DNA of 8,308 nt from JAAHGY01 sp051439365 (GCA_051439365.1 JBFRWC010000244.1:1-8308), one strand, 5' to 3'. Shown: positions 1 to 5,704, counted from the first letter of the stretch. Translations and numbers: made by a program. Notes: generated by a model not told the origin, from the letters alone.

Positions 1-2
1 GG

Positions 3-137
3 TGTGCCCATGAACGTGGGGTTAAATCTAATACATTTATTTCCGCAACACTAGCCAGTACCGGAGTTTCTTGGCAAAGTATTATTCACTCAATTTATGA
101 AATCCTAACGCTGATCAAAAGATTTGACAGGACGTAA
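3..137 (+). CDS. possible 3' end of an unrecognised gene entering from the left edge
   Basis: One frame is open from base 3 to a TAA at 135-137 (44 codons). The translation has an ordinary protein-like composition, for example ISATLASTGVSWQSIIHSIY near the middle and a basic end in KRFDRT. I do not recognise a family. An open run of this length arises by chance roughly one time in eight in a given frame, so the support is weak. If real, it is the C-terminus of a gene upstream of purA on the same strand, ending about 130 bp before the purA promoter. It could equally be a decayed gene remnant. Confidence 0.25.
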   Translation, partial: CAHERGVKSNTFISATLASTGVSWQSIIHSIYEILTLIKRFDRT

Positions 138-222
138 CCCTATCCCACCGCTTAGAAATTCTTAATGTGTTCGCCTGATGCCAATAGTTCCGTTCCTATC
201 CCTTGTAGGTTCAGGTCTACGT

Positions 223-257
223 GGGATGTCACTCTATTCAAGCTGGAGCGACATCCC
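223..257 (+). promoter_or_regulatory. inverted repeat upstream of the purA promoter
   Basis: GGGATGTC (223-230) is exactly inverted as GACATCCC (250-257). The inner bases CTC (232-234) and GAG (246-248) extend the pairing past one A/C mismatch, leaving a loop of about 9 nt. No T-run follows, so it is a poor intrinsic terminator. It ends 10 bp before the -35 box of the purA promoter, a place where an activator or a DNA-bound regulator could sit. Its role as an operator is inference; the symmetry itself is plain in the sequence. Confidence 0.4.
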
Positions 258-267
258 TGGGCCAGAG

Positions 268-297
268 TTGACAAGATAGGTCAAGGCTCTCGATAAT
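268..297 (+). promoter_or_regulatory. sigma70-type promoter for purA
   Basis: A perfect -35 hexamer TTGACA (268-273) is followed after 18 bp by GATAAT (292-297), which matches the -10 consensus at five of six positions. Transcription would start near 304, giving a leader of about 30 nt before the purA TTG codon. Two other TTGACA hexamers, at 124-129 and 314-319, have no -10 box at a suitable distance. Confidence 0.55.
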
Positions 298-333
298 AGC
301 TGTTTGTGAAAACTTGACACCCTATGAATAATC

Positions 334-1674
334 TTGGCTAACGTAATTGTGATTGGTGCCCAGTGGGGCGATGAAGGAAAAGGTAAGATTACTGACTTGT
401 TGAGTAACTCAGCCGATATGGTTGTTCGATACCAAGGCGGGGTTAACGCAGGCCACACAGTCGTTGTTCAAGGCCAAACCTTTAAGCTGCACTTGATTCC
501 ATCGGGGATTCTCTACCCCGATACGGTCTGCATTATCGGTAGCGGGACCGTCATTGATCCCAAAGAACTGCTGGCGGAAATTGACCGCTTAAAGGCATTG
601 AACGTCTCTGTGGATAATCTGGTGATTTCAGCCGCCGCCCATGTCACCATGCCCTATCATCGGATGATCGATACAGCCTCGGAGAAGCAACGGGGCGATC
701 GCAAAATTGGAACCACGGGACGCGGCATCGGCCCCACCTATGCAGATAAGTCCGAGCGCACAGGGATTCGTGTTGTGAACCTGATGGACCCAGACGGACT
801 GCGGGACCAACTTTCCTGGACCATTCCAGCCAAGAATGTCATTTTAGAAAAACTATATGGTCTATCGCCTCTCGATCCTGATGCGGTCATTGACGAATAT
901 TTAGACTATGCGGAGCGCCTGCGTCCCTATGTCACAGATGCCTCATTACGCATTTACGATGCGGTGAAGCAAAAGCAAAATATCCTGTTTGAAGGTGCCC
1001 AGGGAACGCTGCTGGATCTGGATCATGGCACCTATCACTATGTCACGTCGTCTAATCCGGTGGCAGGTGGGGCTTGTATTGGGGCTGGAGTTGGGCCTAC
1101 AATCATAGACCGGGTCATTGGTGTGGCGAAAGCTTACACGACTCGTGTGGGCGAAGGGCCATTCCCAACAGAGTTGACAGATTCTGTGGGGCAATTGTTG
1201 GGCGATCGCGGGGCAGAATTTGGGACCACTACGGGCCGAGCACGGCGATGTGGCTGGTTTGATGCGGTGATTGGTCGCTATGCTGTTCGCATCAATGGGA
1301 TTGATTGCTTAGCCATCACCAAGCTAGACGTGTTGGATGAGCTAGATGACATCAACATTTGTGTGGCCTACGAACTAGACGGGGAAACCTGTCACGATCT
1401 GCCAGGAGATGCCAGAGCCTTTGCGCGGTGTCAGCCGATTTATCGCACAGTCCCTGGGTGGAAAACATCCACGGAAGATTGTCGCAAACTGGAGGATTTA
1501 CCCAAGCAAGCCCTGGACTATCTCCGATTGTTGGCCGAACTGATGGAAGTCCCCATTGCCATTGTCTCCTTGGGAGCCAGTCGTGACCAGACCATCATTG
1601 TGGAAGATCCCATTCATGGTCCAAAACGGGCACTTCTGGCGGAAACGACCGCGTTTTCCGCCCTGTCTGTCTAG
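334..1674 (+). CDS. purA: adenylosuccinate synthetase (PurA)
   Basis: Catalyses the GTP-dependent joining of IMP and aspartate to adenylosuccinate, the first committed step from IMP to AMP; cytosolic homodimer. The 446 aa match the family's length. Visible signatures are the N-terminal loop GAQWGDEGKGK (residues 8-18, with catalytic Asp13), His41 in GGVNAGHTV, GTTGRGIGPTYADK, FEGAQGTLLDLDHGTYHYVT, TTRVGEGPFPTE and the C-terminal KTSTEDCRKLEDLP. The start is TTG at 334: the reading frame has a TGA at 325-327, only two non-start codons lie between, and family members begin at this MANV-like point. There is no clear Shine-Dalgarno sequence. An ATG at 324 opens a five-codon frame that overlaps the start. 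rplY follows 92 bp downstream on the same strand. The identity is secure; the start codon is unusual. Confidence 0.97.
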   Translation: MANVIVIGAQWGDEGKGKITDLLSNSADMVVRYQGGVNAGHTVVVQGQTFKLHLIPSGILYPDTVCIIGSGTVIDPKELLAEIDRLKALNVSVDNLVISAAAHVTMPYHRMIDTASEKQRGDRKIGTTGRGIGPTYADKSERTGIRVVNLMDPDGLRDQLSWTIPAKNVILEKLYGLSPLDPDAVIDEYLDYAERLRPYVTDASLRIYDAVKQKQNILFEGAQGTLLDLDHGTYHYVTSSNPVAGGACIGAGVGPTIIDRVIGVAKAYTTRVGEGPFPTELTDSVGQLLGDRGAEFGTTTGRARRCGWFDAVIGRYAVRINGIDCLAITKLDVLDELDDINICVAYELDGETCHDLPGDARAFARCQPIYRTVPGWKTSTEDCRKLEDLPKQALDYLRLLAELMEVPIAIVSLGASRDQTIIVEDPIHGPKRALLAETTAFSALSV

Positions 1675-1766
1675 GTTGGGCAGCTCAGTACGACGCGGTG
1701 ATCGTAAGCCACTGGGCAATAGTCAGTGTGTATTAAGGGTATAGACGTTAAATTGGTGGGTATTTT

Positions 1767-2177
1767 ATGGAATTAGCGATTGAAGGAAAAAAACGGGAAG
1801 AGAATAGCAAAGCAAAGGCATTGCGGCGAGATGGATTGTTACCTGCCTCTTTGTATGGTCACGATGGGGCTAACTCCGTGTCATTGACCCTAGATGCGAA
1901 GGAAGCGTCCATGCTGATGCGCAACGTGAGGGTCAACGATACTCAATTGGACTTGAATGTGCCAGATATGCCGTGGAGCGGGCCTGTGGTTATCAAGGAG
2001 GCTCACAAGCACCCGTGGCGTGGTTATTTGTATCACCTTAGCTTTTATTCCATTGGGGGTAAAGCCCAAGCTTCAGATAGTGCGCCAGACAGTGCGCCAG
2101 ATAGTGCGCCAGATAGTGCGCCAGACAGTGCGCCAGACAGCACGCCAGATAGTGCGCCAGCAGAAACGGATGATTAA
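1767..2177 (+). CDS. rplY: large-subunit ribosomal protein L25 (short Ctc-type) with acidic DSAP repeat tail
   Basis: Binds 5S rRNA in the 50S subunit. The L25 domain covers about residues 1-98, with the typical KAKALRRDGLLPASLYGH segment (16-33), the DLNVPDMPWSG strand and the closing KHPWRGYLYHLSF motif. The C-terminal TL5/Ctc beta domain of longer relatives is absent. Instead, residues 104-131 are seven tandem tetrapeptides, six DSAP and one DSTP, followed by AETDD, giving a flexible acidic tail. The start ATG at 1767 has only a weak GGTGGG 7 nt upstream. It lies 92 bp after purA in the same direction and may be co-transcribed; I found no convincing promoter in the gap (a lone TATAGA at 1740-1745 has no -35 box). 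A strong terminator lies 226 nt past the stop. Confidence 0.93.
   Translation: MELAIEGKKREENSKAKALRRDGLLPASLYGHDGANSVSLTLDAKEASMLMRNVRVNDTQLDLNVPDMPWSGPVVIKEAHKHPWRGYLYHLSFYSIGGKAQASDSAPDSAPDSAPDSAPDSAPDSTPDSAPAETDD
2076..2159 (+). repeat. seven tandem 12-bp units inside rplY
   Basis: Units begin at 2076, 2088, 2100, 2112, 2124, 2136 and 2148. The consensus is GAYAGTGCGCCA, where Y is C or T. Five of the differences between units are silent third-base changes in Asp; the sixth unit (GACAGCACGCCA) changes Ala to Thr. The period is a multiple of three, so unit gain or loss keeps the frame. This makes the tail length likely to vary between strains. Confidence 0.95.
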
Positions 2178-2402
2178 TGCAATGCGGACGGCACTGAGTT
2201 CGAGATTAAGCAGCCGAGAGCTTGACTGATCCCAACAAGCGATCGTTCAAGGTGATTTCCGAGAAAAAATATACCGCTGTAGGGTGCTGTATAGCCCAAA
2301 GGGCATACCAGAAAAGCGCCAGCGTAACGCACCGCAGATTGGTAATCTTTTTACAAGAAATGGCCCAAGTATTCGTCACAGATAAACAAACAGACGTGAA
2401 AT
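2178..2402 (+). other. long 3' untranslated region of rplY with no convincing gene
   Basis: Between the rplY stop and the terminator at 2403 I see no protein with recognisable features. One open frame of 60 codons (TTG start at 2222, TAA at 2402-2404) runs through this stretch, but it has no Shine-Dalgarno sequence, its product is not recognisable and it passes through a palindromic repeat. Transcripts of rplY probably extend through here to the terminator. Confidence 0.5.
2283..2333. repeat. degenerate palindromic repeat in the rplY 3' region
   Basis: An outer pair GGTGC (2283-2287) and GCACC (2329-2333) encloses an inner hairpin: GTAT plus GCCC (2289-2297, with one bulged A) pairs with GGGCATAC (2301-2308) around an AAA loop. 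The right arm, GCGCCAGCGTAACGCACC, resembles palindromic dispersed repeats common between cyanobacterial genes. That family assignment is from memory; the pairing is visible. The left arm has diverged from the right. Confidence 0.5.
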
Positions 2403-2439
2403 AAAGGGGGCGAGGGTCATCTAGGCTGCGCCCTCTTTT
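2403..2439 (+). terminator. rho-independent terminator downstream of rplY
   Basis: AAAGGGGGCG (2403-2412) pairs with CGCCCTCTTT (2429-2438) with one G-T wobble, giving a 10-bp stem around a 16-nt loop and ending in TTTT. This is a standard intrinsic terminator for the purA-rplY transcript. Confidence 0.8.
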
Positions 2440-2682
2440 GTATTAATGGGAAGTGAGCCAAGATTTTCAATTCATAATTTTTACTTATAACAAGAATTGG
2501 ATATTACAGCTTAAGTTAGGACCATTCACGTCTCATCTTTGGGACGTTTATGTATAGAATTATTTATATGCAGAGGTCGTTATAGATAGATTTTATCCTA
2601 TGGATTGATCCGAATGGCGATCGCCCTTGCATCTGTGTTCAGGAGTTGGCCACTCTGAATCACCAGTATCAGGAGAAACAGT
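2440..2682 (+). other. non-coding stretch before the second terminator; possible small RNA body
   Basis: No supported protein gene is seen on either strand. Structures present are a 7-bp hairpin, ACGTCTC (2528-2534) with GGGACGT (2541-2547); an isolated HIP1 palindrome GGCGATCGCC (2616-2625); and a hairpin TTCAGGAGT (2638-2646) with ACTCTGAA (2652-2659) around TGGCC. AT-rich -10-like boxes occur (TAGAAT at 2555-2560, TATAGA at 2581-2586), but none has a good -35 partner. Confidence 0.4.
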
Positions 2683-2712
2683 GTGGGGGTAAAGCGCTTG
2701 CCCCCACTTTTT
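2610..2712 (+). ncRNA. candidate small RNA ending at an orphan terminator
   Basis: A good rightward terminator at 2683-2712 has no rightward protein gene between it and the previous terminator at 2439. Just upstream, TTCAGGAGT/ACTCTGAA (2638-2659) forms an 8-bp stem with one bulge, followed by an unpaired stretch with CAGGAGAAACAG and then the terminator stem. Two hairpins with a single-stranded linker is a common small-RNA layout. The 5' end is unknown, because I found no convincing promoter; the start given is only nominal. The alternative is that the hairpin serves the convergent aat gene. I considered the cyanobacterial Yfr1 and Yfr2 families but could not match a diagnostic motif with certainty. 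Confidence 0.3.
2683..2712 (+). terminator. rho-independent terminator with no rightward gene before it
   Basis: GTGGGGG (2683-2689) pairs with CCCCCAC (2701-2707). Pairing continues through TAA/TTG to a 5-nt loop, and five T residues follow (2708-2712). The T-run is on the plus strand, so the preferred direction is rightward. On the minus strand the hairpin lies about 52 nt past the aat stop, but only a weak TTT follows there, so it would terminate aat less well. Confidence 0.7.
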
Positions 2713-2763
2713 CATTGAAACGAACTGTGTTGCCGTGCCCCTGAGCCATCGCATTATCTAGCT

Positions 2764-3339
2764 TTACCAGGTGCATTTTTGCTGAATCGCTTGGGCTAGC
2801 AGGGATTGATATTCTTGATCAGAAACAGTGTACGCGCCAAAACGCTCTAGGTGGGGATTGGTCATTTGGGCATCAAAGAGGAGAAACTGGTGCGATCGCA
2901 ACCATTCCACTAGTTTGACCATCGCCACCTTTGAGCCTTCAGGGATGCGGTAAAACATCGATTCCCCGATAAAGGCCCCCCCAATGATGAGGCCCAAAAT
3001 GCCCCCCGCAAGCTGATCCCCTTGCCAAGTTTCAAAACTGAGAGCGTATCCAGTGAGGTGCAGCTCATGGTACAACTGACGCAGTTCCGGGGAAATCCAA
3101 GTGGTGTCCCGATCGGCACACCCCTCTACCACTGCCTCAAAGGCACGATTGATGCCTACTTCAAACCGATTTTGGTTGAGCATGCGCTGGAGCGATCGCG
3201 GATAGCGAAACCGATCATCCAGGGGAATTAAAGCCCGTTCCCGGCTAGAGTACCAACTGAGAGAATCTGGCCCGTCATTCGCCATCAAAAAGTAGCCGTT
3301 GGCATAGCCGTCAATTATGGCGGGAATGTTAAACTGCAT
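2764..3339 (-). CDS. aat: leucyl/phenylalanyl-tRNA-protein transferase
   Basis: Transfers Leu or Phe from aminoacyl-tRNA to proteins with N-terminal Lys or Arg, marking them for ClpS/ClpP-type degradation (bacterial N-end rule); cytosolic. The 191 aa carry the family core: TWISPEL (80-86), SFETWQGDQLAGGILG (101-116), GGAFIGESMF (120-129) and FDAQMTNPHLERFGA (155-169). The ESMF and D-Q-N-H patterns correspond to those of the E. coli enzyme. It is shorter than E. coli Aat (234 aa) because the N-terminal region is reduced, as I recall for cyanobacterial members. The ATG at 3337-3339 has no Shine-Dalgarno sequence. It is divergent from the gene at 3506, with a tandem array between them, and convergent with rplY. 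Confidence 0.92.
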   Translation of the reverse strand: MQFNIPAIIDGYANGYFLMANDGPDSLSWYSSRERALIPLDDRFRYPRSLQRMLNQNRFEVGINRAFEAVVEGCADRDTTWISPELRQLYHELHLTGYALSFETWQGDQLAGGILGLIIGGAFIGESMFYRIPEGSKVAMVKLVEWLRSHQFLLFDAQMTNPHLERFGAYTVSDQEYQSLLAQAIQQKCTW

Positions 3340-3371
3340 ACAACCAATTTACTTTACGTTAGATTTCTTGA

Positions 3372-3482
3372 GCCACTGTTCCAGTTCCACTGTTTTGGTT
3401 CCACTGTTATTAGTTCCACTGTTATTAGTTCTACTATCTCAGTTCTACTATTTCAGTTCCACTGCTTCAGTGCTCCTGTTCT
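3372..3482. repeat. tandem array of 14-15 bp pyrimidine-rich units between divergent genes
   Basis: Clear units begin at 3384, 3398, 3413, 3428, 3442 and 3456. They read GTTCCACTGTTTTG, GTTCCACTGTTATTA (twice), GTTCTACTATCTCA, GTTCTACTATTTCA and GTTCCACTGCTTCA, with degenerate units at both edges. The period alternates between 14 and 15 bp, which is not a multiple of three throughout. The array fills most of the gap between the divergent starts of aat (3339) and the gene at 3506. It could be a set of iterated binding sites or simply a slippage-grown repeat; the sequence does not decide. Confidence 0.85.
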
Positions 3483-3505
3483 ACCTTAGCAACTCAACTG
3501 TGCCC

Positions 3506-3847
3506 ATGTCTGAACCCATGTCTGAACCCATTTCACCCATTATCCTACCGCCCCCCCAAGATGTGATCCGAGAAGGGCAGTGGCTATATCGATCCCTGCT
3601 GGTCTGGTTGGATGAAGAGTTTTTACCGGAGCCGATCAACCAAGATATCGCCCAACAAGCGACGCGAGTCTTTACTCGTCAACGGCTGGAAGGAGAAAAT
3701 GACCTTGGTTCCCTCGTGATTGCCATTGTGACGGAATTGCAAGCCTTTGACTTTTCCAGAAGCTTCTACAGCGAATTTGCCGTGGCCAATGCGGTCAGCG
3801 ATTTGCTCTTGGATAGTCTGGGTATTGAGCGTTGTTGCGGTAATTAG
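3506..3847 (+). CDS. conserved-looking hypothetical protein, first gene of a rhodanese operon
   Basis: I do not recognise a named family. The product (113 aa) has a short Pro-rich N-terminus (MSEPMSEP, then ILPPP), followed by a helical globular part with EGQWLYRSLLVWLDEEFLPE and a second half rich in Leu, Val and Phe. No membrane segment or signal peptide is seen in this form. Two ATG codons, at 3506 and 3518, are each the first codon of a perfect 12-bp direct repeat (ATGTCTGAACCC), so either could be the start. The open frame extends left to 3317, but that part is the tandem array and the aat start region, so I exclude it. Its stop codon TAG overlaps the strong Shine-Dalgarno of the rhodanese gene 9 bp downstream, implying translation as a pair. 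Confidence 0.75.
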   Translation: MSEPMSEPISPIILPPPQDVIREGQWLYRSLLVWLDEEFLPEPINQDIAQQATRVFTRQRLEGENDLGSLVIAIVTELQAFDFSRSFYSEFAVANAVSDLLLDSLGIERCCGN

Positions 3848-3852
3848 GAGGT
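3845..3852 (+). promoter_or_regulatory. strong ribosome binding site of the rhodanese gene, overlapping the previous stop
   Basis: TAGGAGGT contains the TAG stop of the upstream gene and a full AGGAGGT anti-16S match, 4 nt before the ATG at 3857. Most other genes in this window lack a clear Shine-Dalgarno, so this one stands out and fixes the rhodanese start. Confidence 0.8.
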
Positions 3853-3856
3853 CTGG

Positions 3857-4216
3857 ATGTCATCAACGGGTTTCCCCCAGCCCATCCCCCAAATGCGGGT
3901 GGATGAGTTTGAAGAACGGCGGCAAGTGATGGTCGCGCCGCTGCAACTAATTGATGTACGGGAGTTGGATGAGTGGGACATTGTCCATCTCGATAATTTT
4001 ATTCTCTGTCCCCTTAGTCAGTTTGATCAGTGGTCTGCCTCTTTGCTAGAGCAACTCGATCCTGCGATGGAAACCATTGTCATGTGCCACCATGGGGTCC
4101 GGTCTGCCCATATGTGTCAGTGGCTTCAGGACCAAGGGTTTACCAATGTGAAAAATCTGGTGGGGGGAATTGATGCCTATGCGATCGCCATCGATCCCAC
4201 GTTACGGCGCTACTAG
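3857..4216 (+). CDS. single-domain rhodanese-like protein
   Basis: Rhodanese-domain (sulfurtransferase fold) protein of 119 aa. The domain runs from about residue 12 to the end: LIDVREL (31-37), the active-site loop CHHGVRS with catalytic Cys77, then the helix MCQWLQDQGF and the closing VKNLVGGIDAYAIAIDP. The Cys and the loop's final Arg-Ser are intact, so persulfide chemistry is possible; the natural acceptor cannot be told from sequence. It is cytosolic, with no signal peptide. It is second in an operon with the unknown 113-aa protein, 9 bp after its stop and with an excellent Shine-Dalgarno. The close pairing suggests that the upstream protein is a partner or regulator, which is inference. 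Confidence 0.9.
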   Translation: MSSTGFPQPIPQMRVDEFEERRQVMVAPLQLIDVRELDEWDIVHLDNFILCPLSQFDQWSASLLEQLDPAMETIVMCHHGVRSAHMCQWLQDQGFTNVKNLVGGIDAYAIAIDPTLRRY

Positions 4217-4232
4217 ACCGACAGAATGCAAG

Positions 4233-4256
4233 GGACAGTATTAAAGACTACTGTTT
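4233..4256 (+). terminator. weak hairpin after the rhodanese gene
   Basis: ACAGTA (4235-4240) is inverted as TACTGT (4249-4254), with flanking GG and TT able to wobble-pair, followed by TTTAAT. The stem is short and AT-rich, so this is at best a weak terminator between the rhodanese operon and hrcA. TAGAAT at 4265-4270, with a poor TTAAAG 18 bp upstream (4241-4246), is the best available hrcA -10 candidate. Confidence 0.25.
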
Positions 4257-4394
4257 AATGATTATAGAATTCTGTAATGATAGGGAAGGATTCGCTTGTC
4301 CTGGAAACCCAGGAGCTTGTCGCTTGCCTTTAGGTTCAGCAATTTTGATCGGATTGATCGTTTGCGACTCGTTCCCACCACTCGCCATATCATA

Positions 4395-5516
4395 ATGCAG
4401 CTTAAACTCAGCGATCGCCATCGTCATATTCTCTGGGCCACTGTGCGTCAATATGTGGCAACGGCTCGGCCTGTGGGGTCTAGCACTCTGTTGGCCGAGT
4501 ATGAGTTAAACGTGAGTTCGGCCACCGTTCGTAACGCGATGGGGCGACTCGAAAAAGTGGGCTTGCTGTATCAGCCCCATACCTCTGCCGGACGGGTACC
4601 CTCTGACTCTGGTTATCGCATTTACGTAGACCAGTTACTAACCCCCGGCGGATCAGCACAGACGATCGCCCAGCAATTGAGTCAGGAACTCCCCCTAACC
4701 GACATTAGCTTGGACCCCTTATTGCGGGATGCCGCCCAAATCTTATCTAGTTTAAGTGGCTATATTGCTCTGATTACTTACCCCAGTGCTACCGTGACCG
4801 CTCTGCGCCATATTCAACTGGCTTCGGTGGATGAGCAGCACATTATGCTGATGGTGTTGTTTGAATCTTACGAAACTGACTCGGTGCTGATTACATTGCC
4901 TGGGGAAACTCGGTCTGAGTCTAGAGAGACGGAAACTCTGGAGCAAGAATTGCAAATCTTGTCCAATTTTCTCAACTACCATTTGCGGGGGCGATCGCTC
5001 TCCGATATCAGCACCTTGGACTGGCAAGAACTCGGTCAAGAGTTTGAGCAGTATGCCACCGTCTTACAACTTTCCCTCAAGGGGTTAGAGCGGCGGCTCC
5101 AAAGCCAGCCCAGTTCGGCCCCAATGGTGATTAGTGGCATGGCTGAAGTGTTAAAGCGCCATCCCGAATTCTCGGAACTCCAGCAGGTGCAATCGATTAT
5201 TCATCTCCTCGAAGAAGAACAAGAGCAACTGGTGCCACTGCTGCTAAATCGGGACGAGCGAGACGAGGTAACGGGGACTCAAGCCGATGATCTGCCGTCC
5301 TTGCAAACGGTGCTGAATCCCAACATTACCATTCGCATTGGGACAGAAATTCCGTTGGAGCCGATTCAAGCCTGTACGTTGGTGTCTACGACCTACCAGC
5401 GAGGGGAAAGTTGTACGGGTAGCGTGGGAGTATTGGGGCCAACCCGGATGTTGTACGAAAATGCGATCGCCCTGGTGGAAGCGACCGCGAATCATTTATC
5501 CGATGCCCTCGCCTGA
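4395..5516 (+). CDS. hrcA: heat-inducible transcription repressor HrcA
   Basis: Represses chaperonin genes by binding the CIRCE element, with activity tuned by GroE. The 373 aa are of usual family length. The N-terminal winged helix includes SSATVRNAMGRLEKVGLL (about 41-58) and the family signature SAGRVPSDSGYRIYV (64-78). The central part is the GAF-like domain, and the C-terminal GVLGPTRMLYENAI (345-358) is the expected IGP-TRM motif. I chose ATG 4395 because the LKLSDRHRHILW start matches family N-termini; the frame extends to a TTG at 4296, but those 33 residues are not HrcA-like. There is no Shine-Dalgarno. A small hairpin TCCTGG/CCAGGA lies at 4299-4314 in the presumed leader. No CIRCE element lies in the 178 bp upstream, so autoregulation by CIRCE is not visible here. 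Confidence 0.95.
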   Translation: MQLKLSDRHRHILWATVRQYVATARPVGSSTLLAEYELNVSSATVRNAMGRLEKVGLLYQPHTSAGRVPSDSGYRIYVDQLLTPGGSAQTIAQQLSQELPLTDISLDPLLRDAAQILSSLSGYIALITYPSATVTALRHIQLASVDEQHIMLMVLFESYETDSVLITLPGETRSESRETETLEQELQILSNFLNYHLRGRSLSDISTLDWQELGQEFEQYATVLQLSLKGLERRLQSQPSSAPMVISGMAEVLKRHPEFSELQQVQSIIHLLEEEQEQLVPLLLNRDERDEVTGTQADDLPSLQTVLNPNITIRIGTEIPLEPIQACTLVSTTYQRGESCTGSVGVLGPTRMLYENAIALVEATANHLSDALA

Positions 5517-5518
5517 AC

Positions 5519-5694
5519 GCGATCGACCCTTTTCTAGTTCTGGATGGTGAGAGGGCGATCGCACTTCACCTAGTCTCAATTCAAATCCAGGGGCGATCGC
5601 TCCTTTTCTATGCTGGATGGTGGGATGGCGATCGCTTTTATCTAAGAGAGGCGATCGCTCCTTTTCTAGTGCTGGGTGATAGGAGGGCGATCGC
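5519..5694. repeat. HIP1-bounded units of about 44 bp, left cluster
   Basis: GCGATCGC sites lie at 5555, 5593, 5628, 5651 and 5687, and a variant GCGATCGA at 5519. Three spans (5519-5562, 5593-5635, 5651-5694) share a body: CCTTTTCTA, then CTGG followed by TGGTG or a close variant, then a GGAGGG-like end before the next HIP1. Each span has HIP1 at both ends and partial inversion (TCC near the left, GGAG near the right), so it can fold. The spacers between them differ: 5563-5592 resembles the interior of the unit at 6330-6375. The cluster fills the gap between hrcA and the toxin-antitoxin promoter. Confidence 0.85.
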
Positions 5695-5704
5695 TCATCA
5701 CTGA

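Noticed and set aside
124..149. Second promoter using TTGACA at 124-129
   Set aside because: No -10-like hexamer occurs at 16-19 bp; TATCCC at 141 is only 11 bp away.
190..230. tRNA-like T-arm (GTAG, GTTCAGGT, CTAC) upstream of purA
   Set aside because: The loop is 8 nt instead of 7, and no acceptor, D or anticodon arms can be formed around it.
946..1194. Leftward frame opposite purA
   Set aside because: It has no recognisable features and lies fully within the conserved purA coding region.
2222..2404. 60-codon rightward frame with TTG start after rplY
   Set aside because: It has no Shine-Dalgarno, no recognisable motif and runs through a palindromic repeat. The abutting terminator is better explained as that of rplY.
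3372..3482. CRISPR or origin-iteron reading of the 14-15 bp array
   Set aside because: Units follow each other without spacers, which excludes CRISPR. No replication gene or DnaA-box cluster is present to support an origin.
3317..3505. Upstream extension of the gene at 3506 giving a hydrophobic, membrane-like N-terminus
   Set aside because: The hydrophobic residues come from the 14-15 bp array (repeated VPLLL), and the first codons overlap the aat start. The array's uneven period is not that of coding DNA.
4296..4394. Longer HrcA start at TTG 4296
   Set aside because: The 33 extra residues do not resemble HrcA, while the ATG at 4395 begins exactly where family members start.
4480..4505. CIRCE-like sequence inside hrcA: CTAGCACTC, 8 bp, GAGTATGAG
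   Set aside because: The left half matches CIRCE at eight of nine bases, but the spacer is 8 rather than 9 and the right half matches only five of nine. It lies within codons of the conserved winged helix, so it is probably coincidence.
5519..5694. CRISPR array reading of the HIP1 clusters
   Set aside because: The conserved part is HIP1 plus a shared interior, not identical repeats with unique spacers of constant length, and no cas genes are near.
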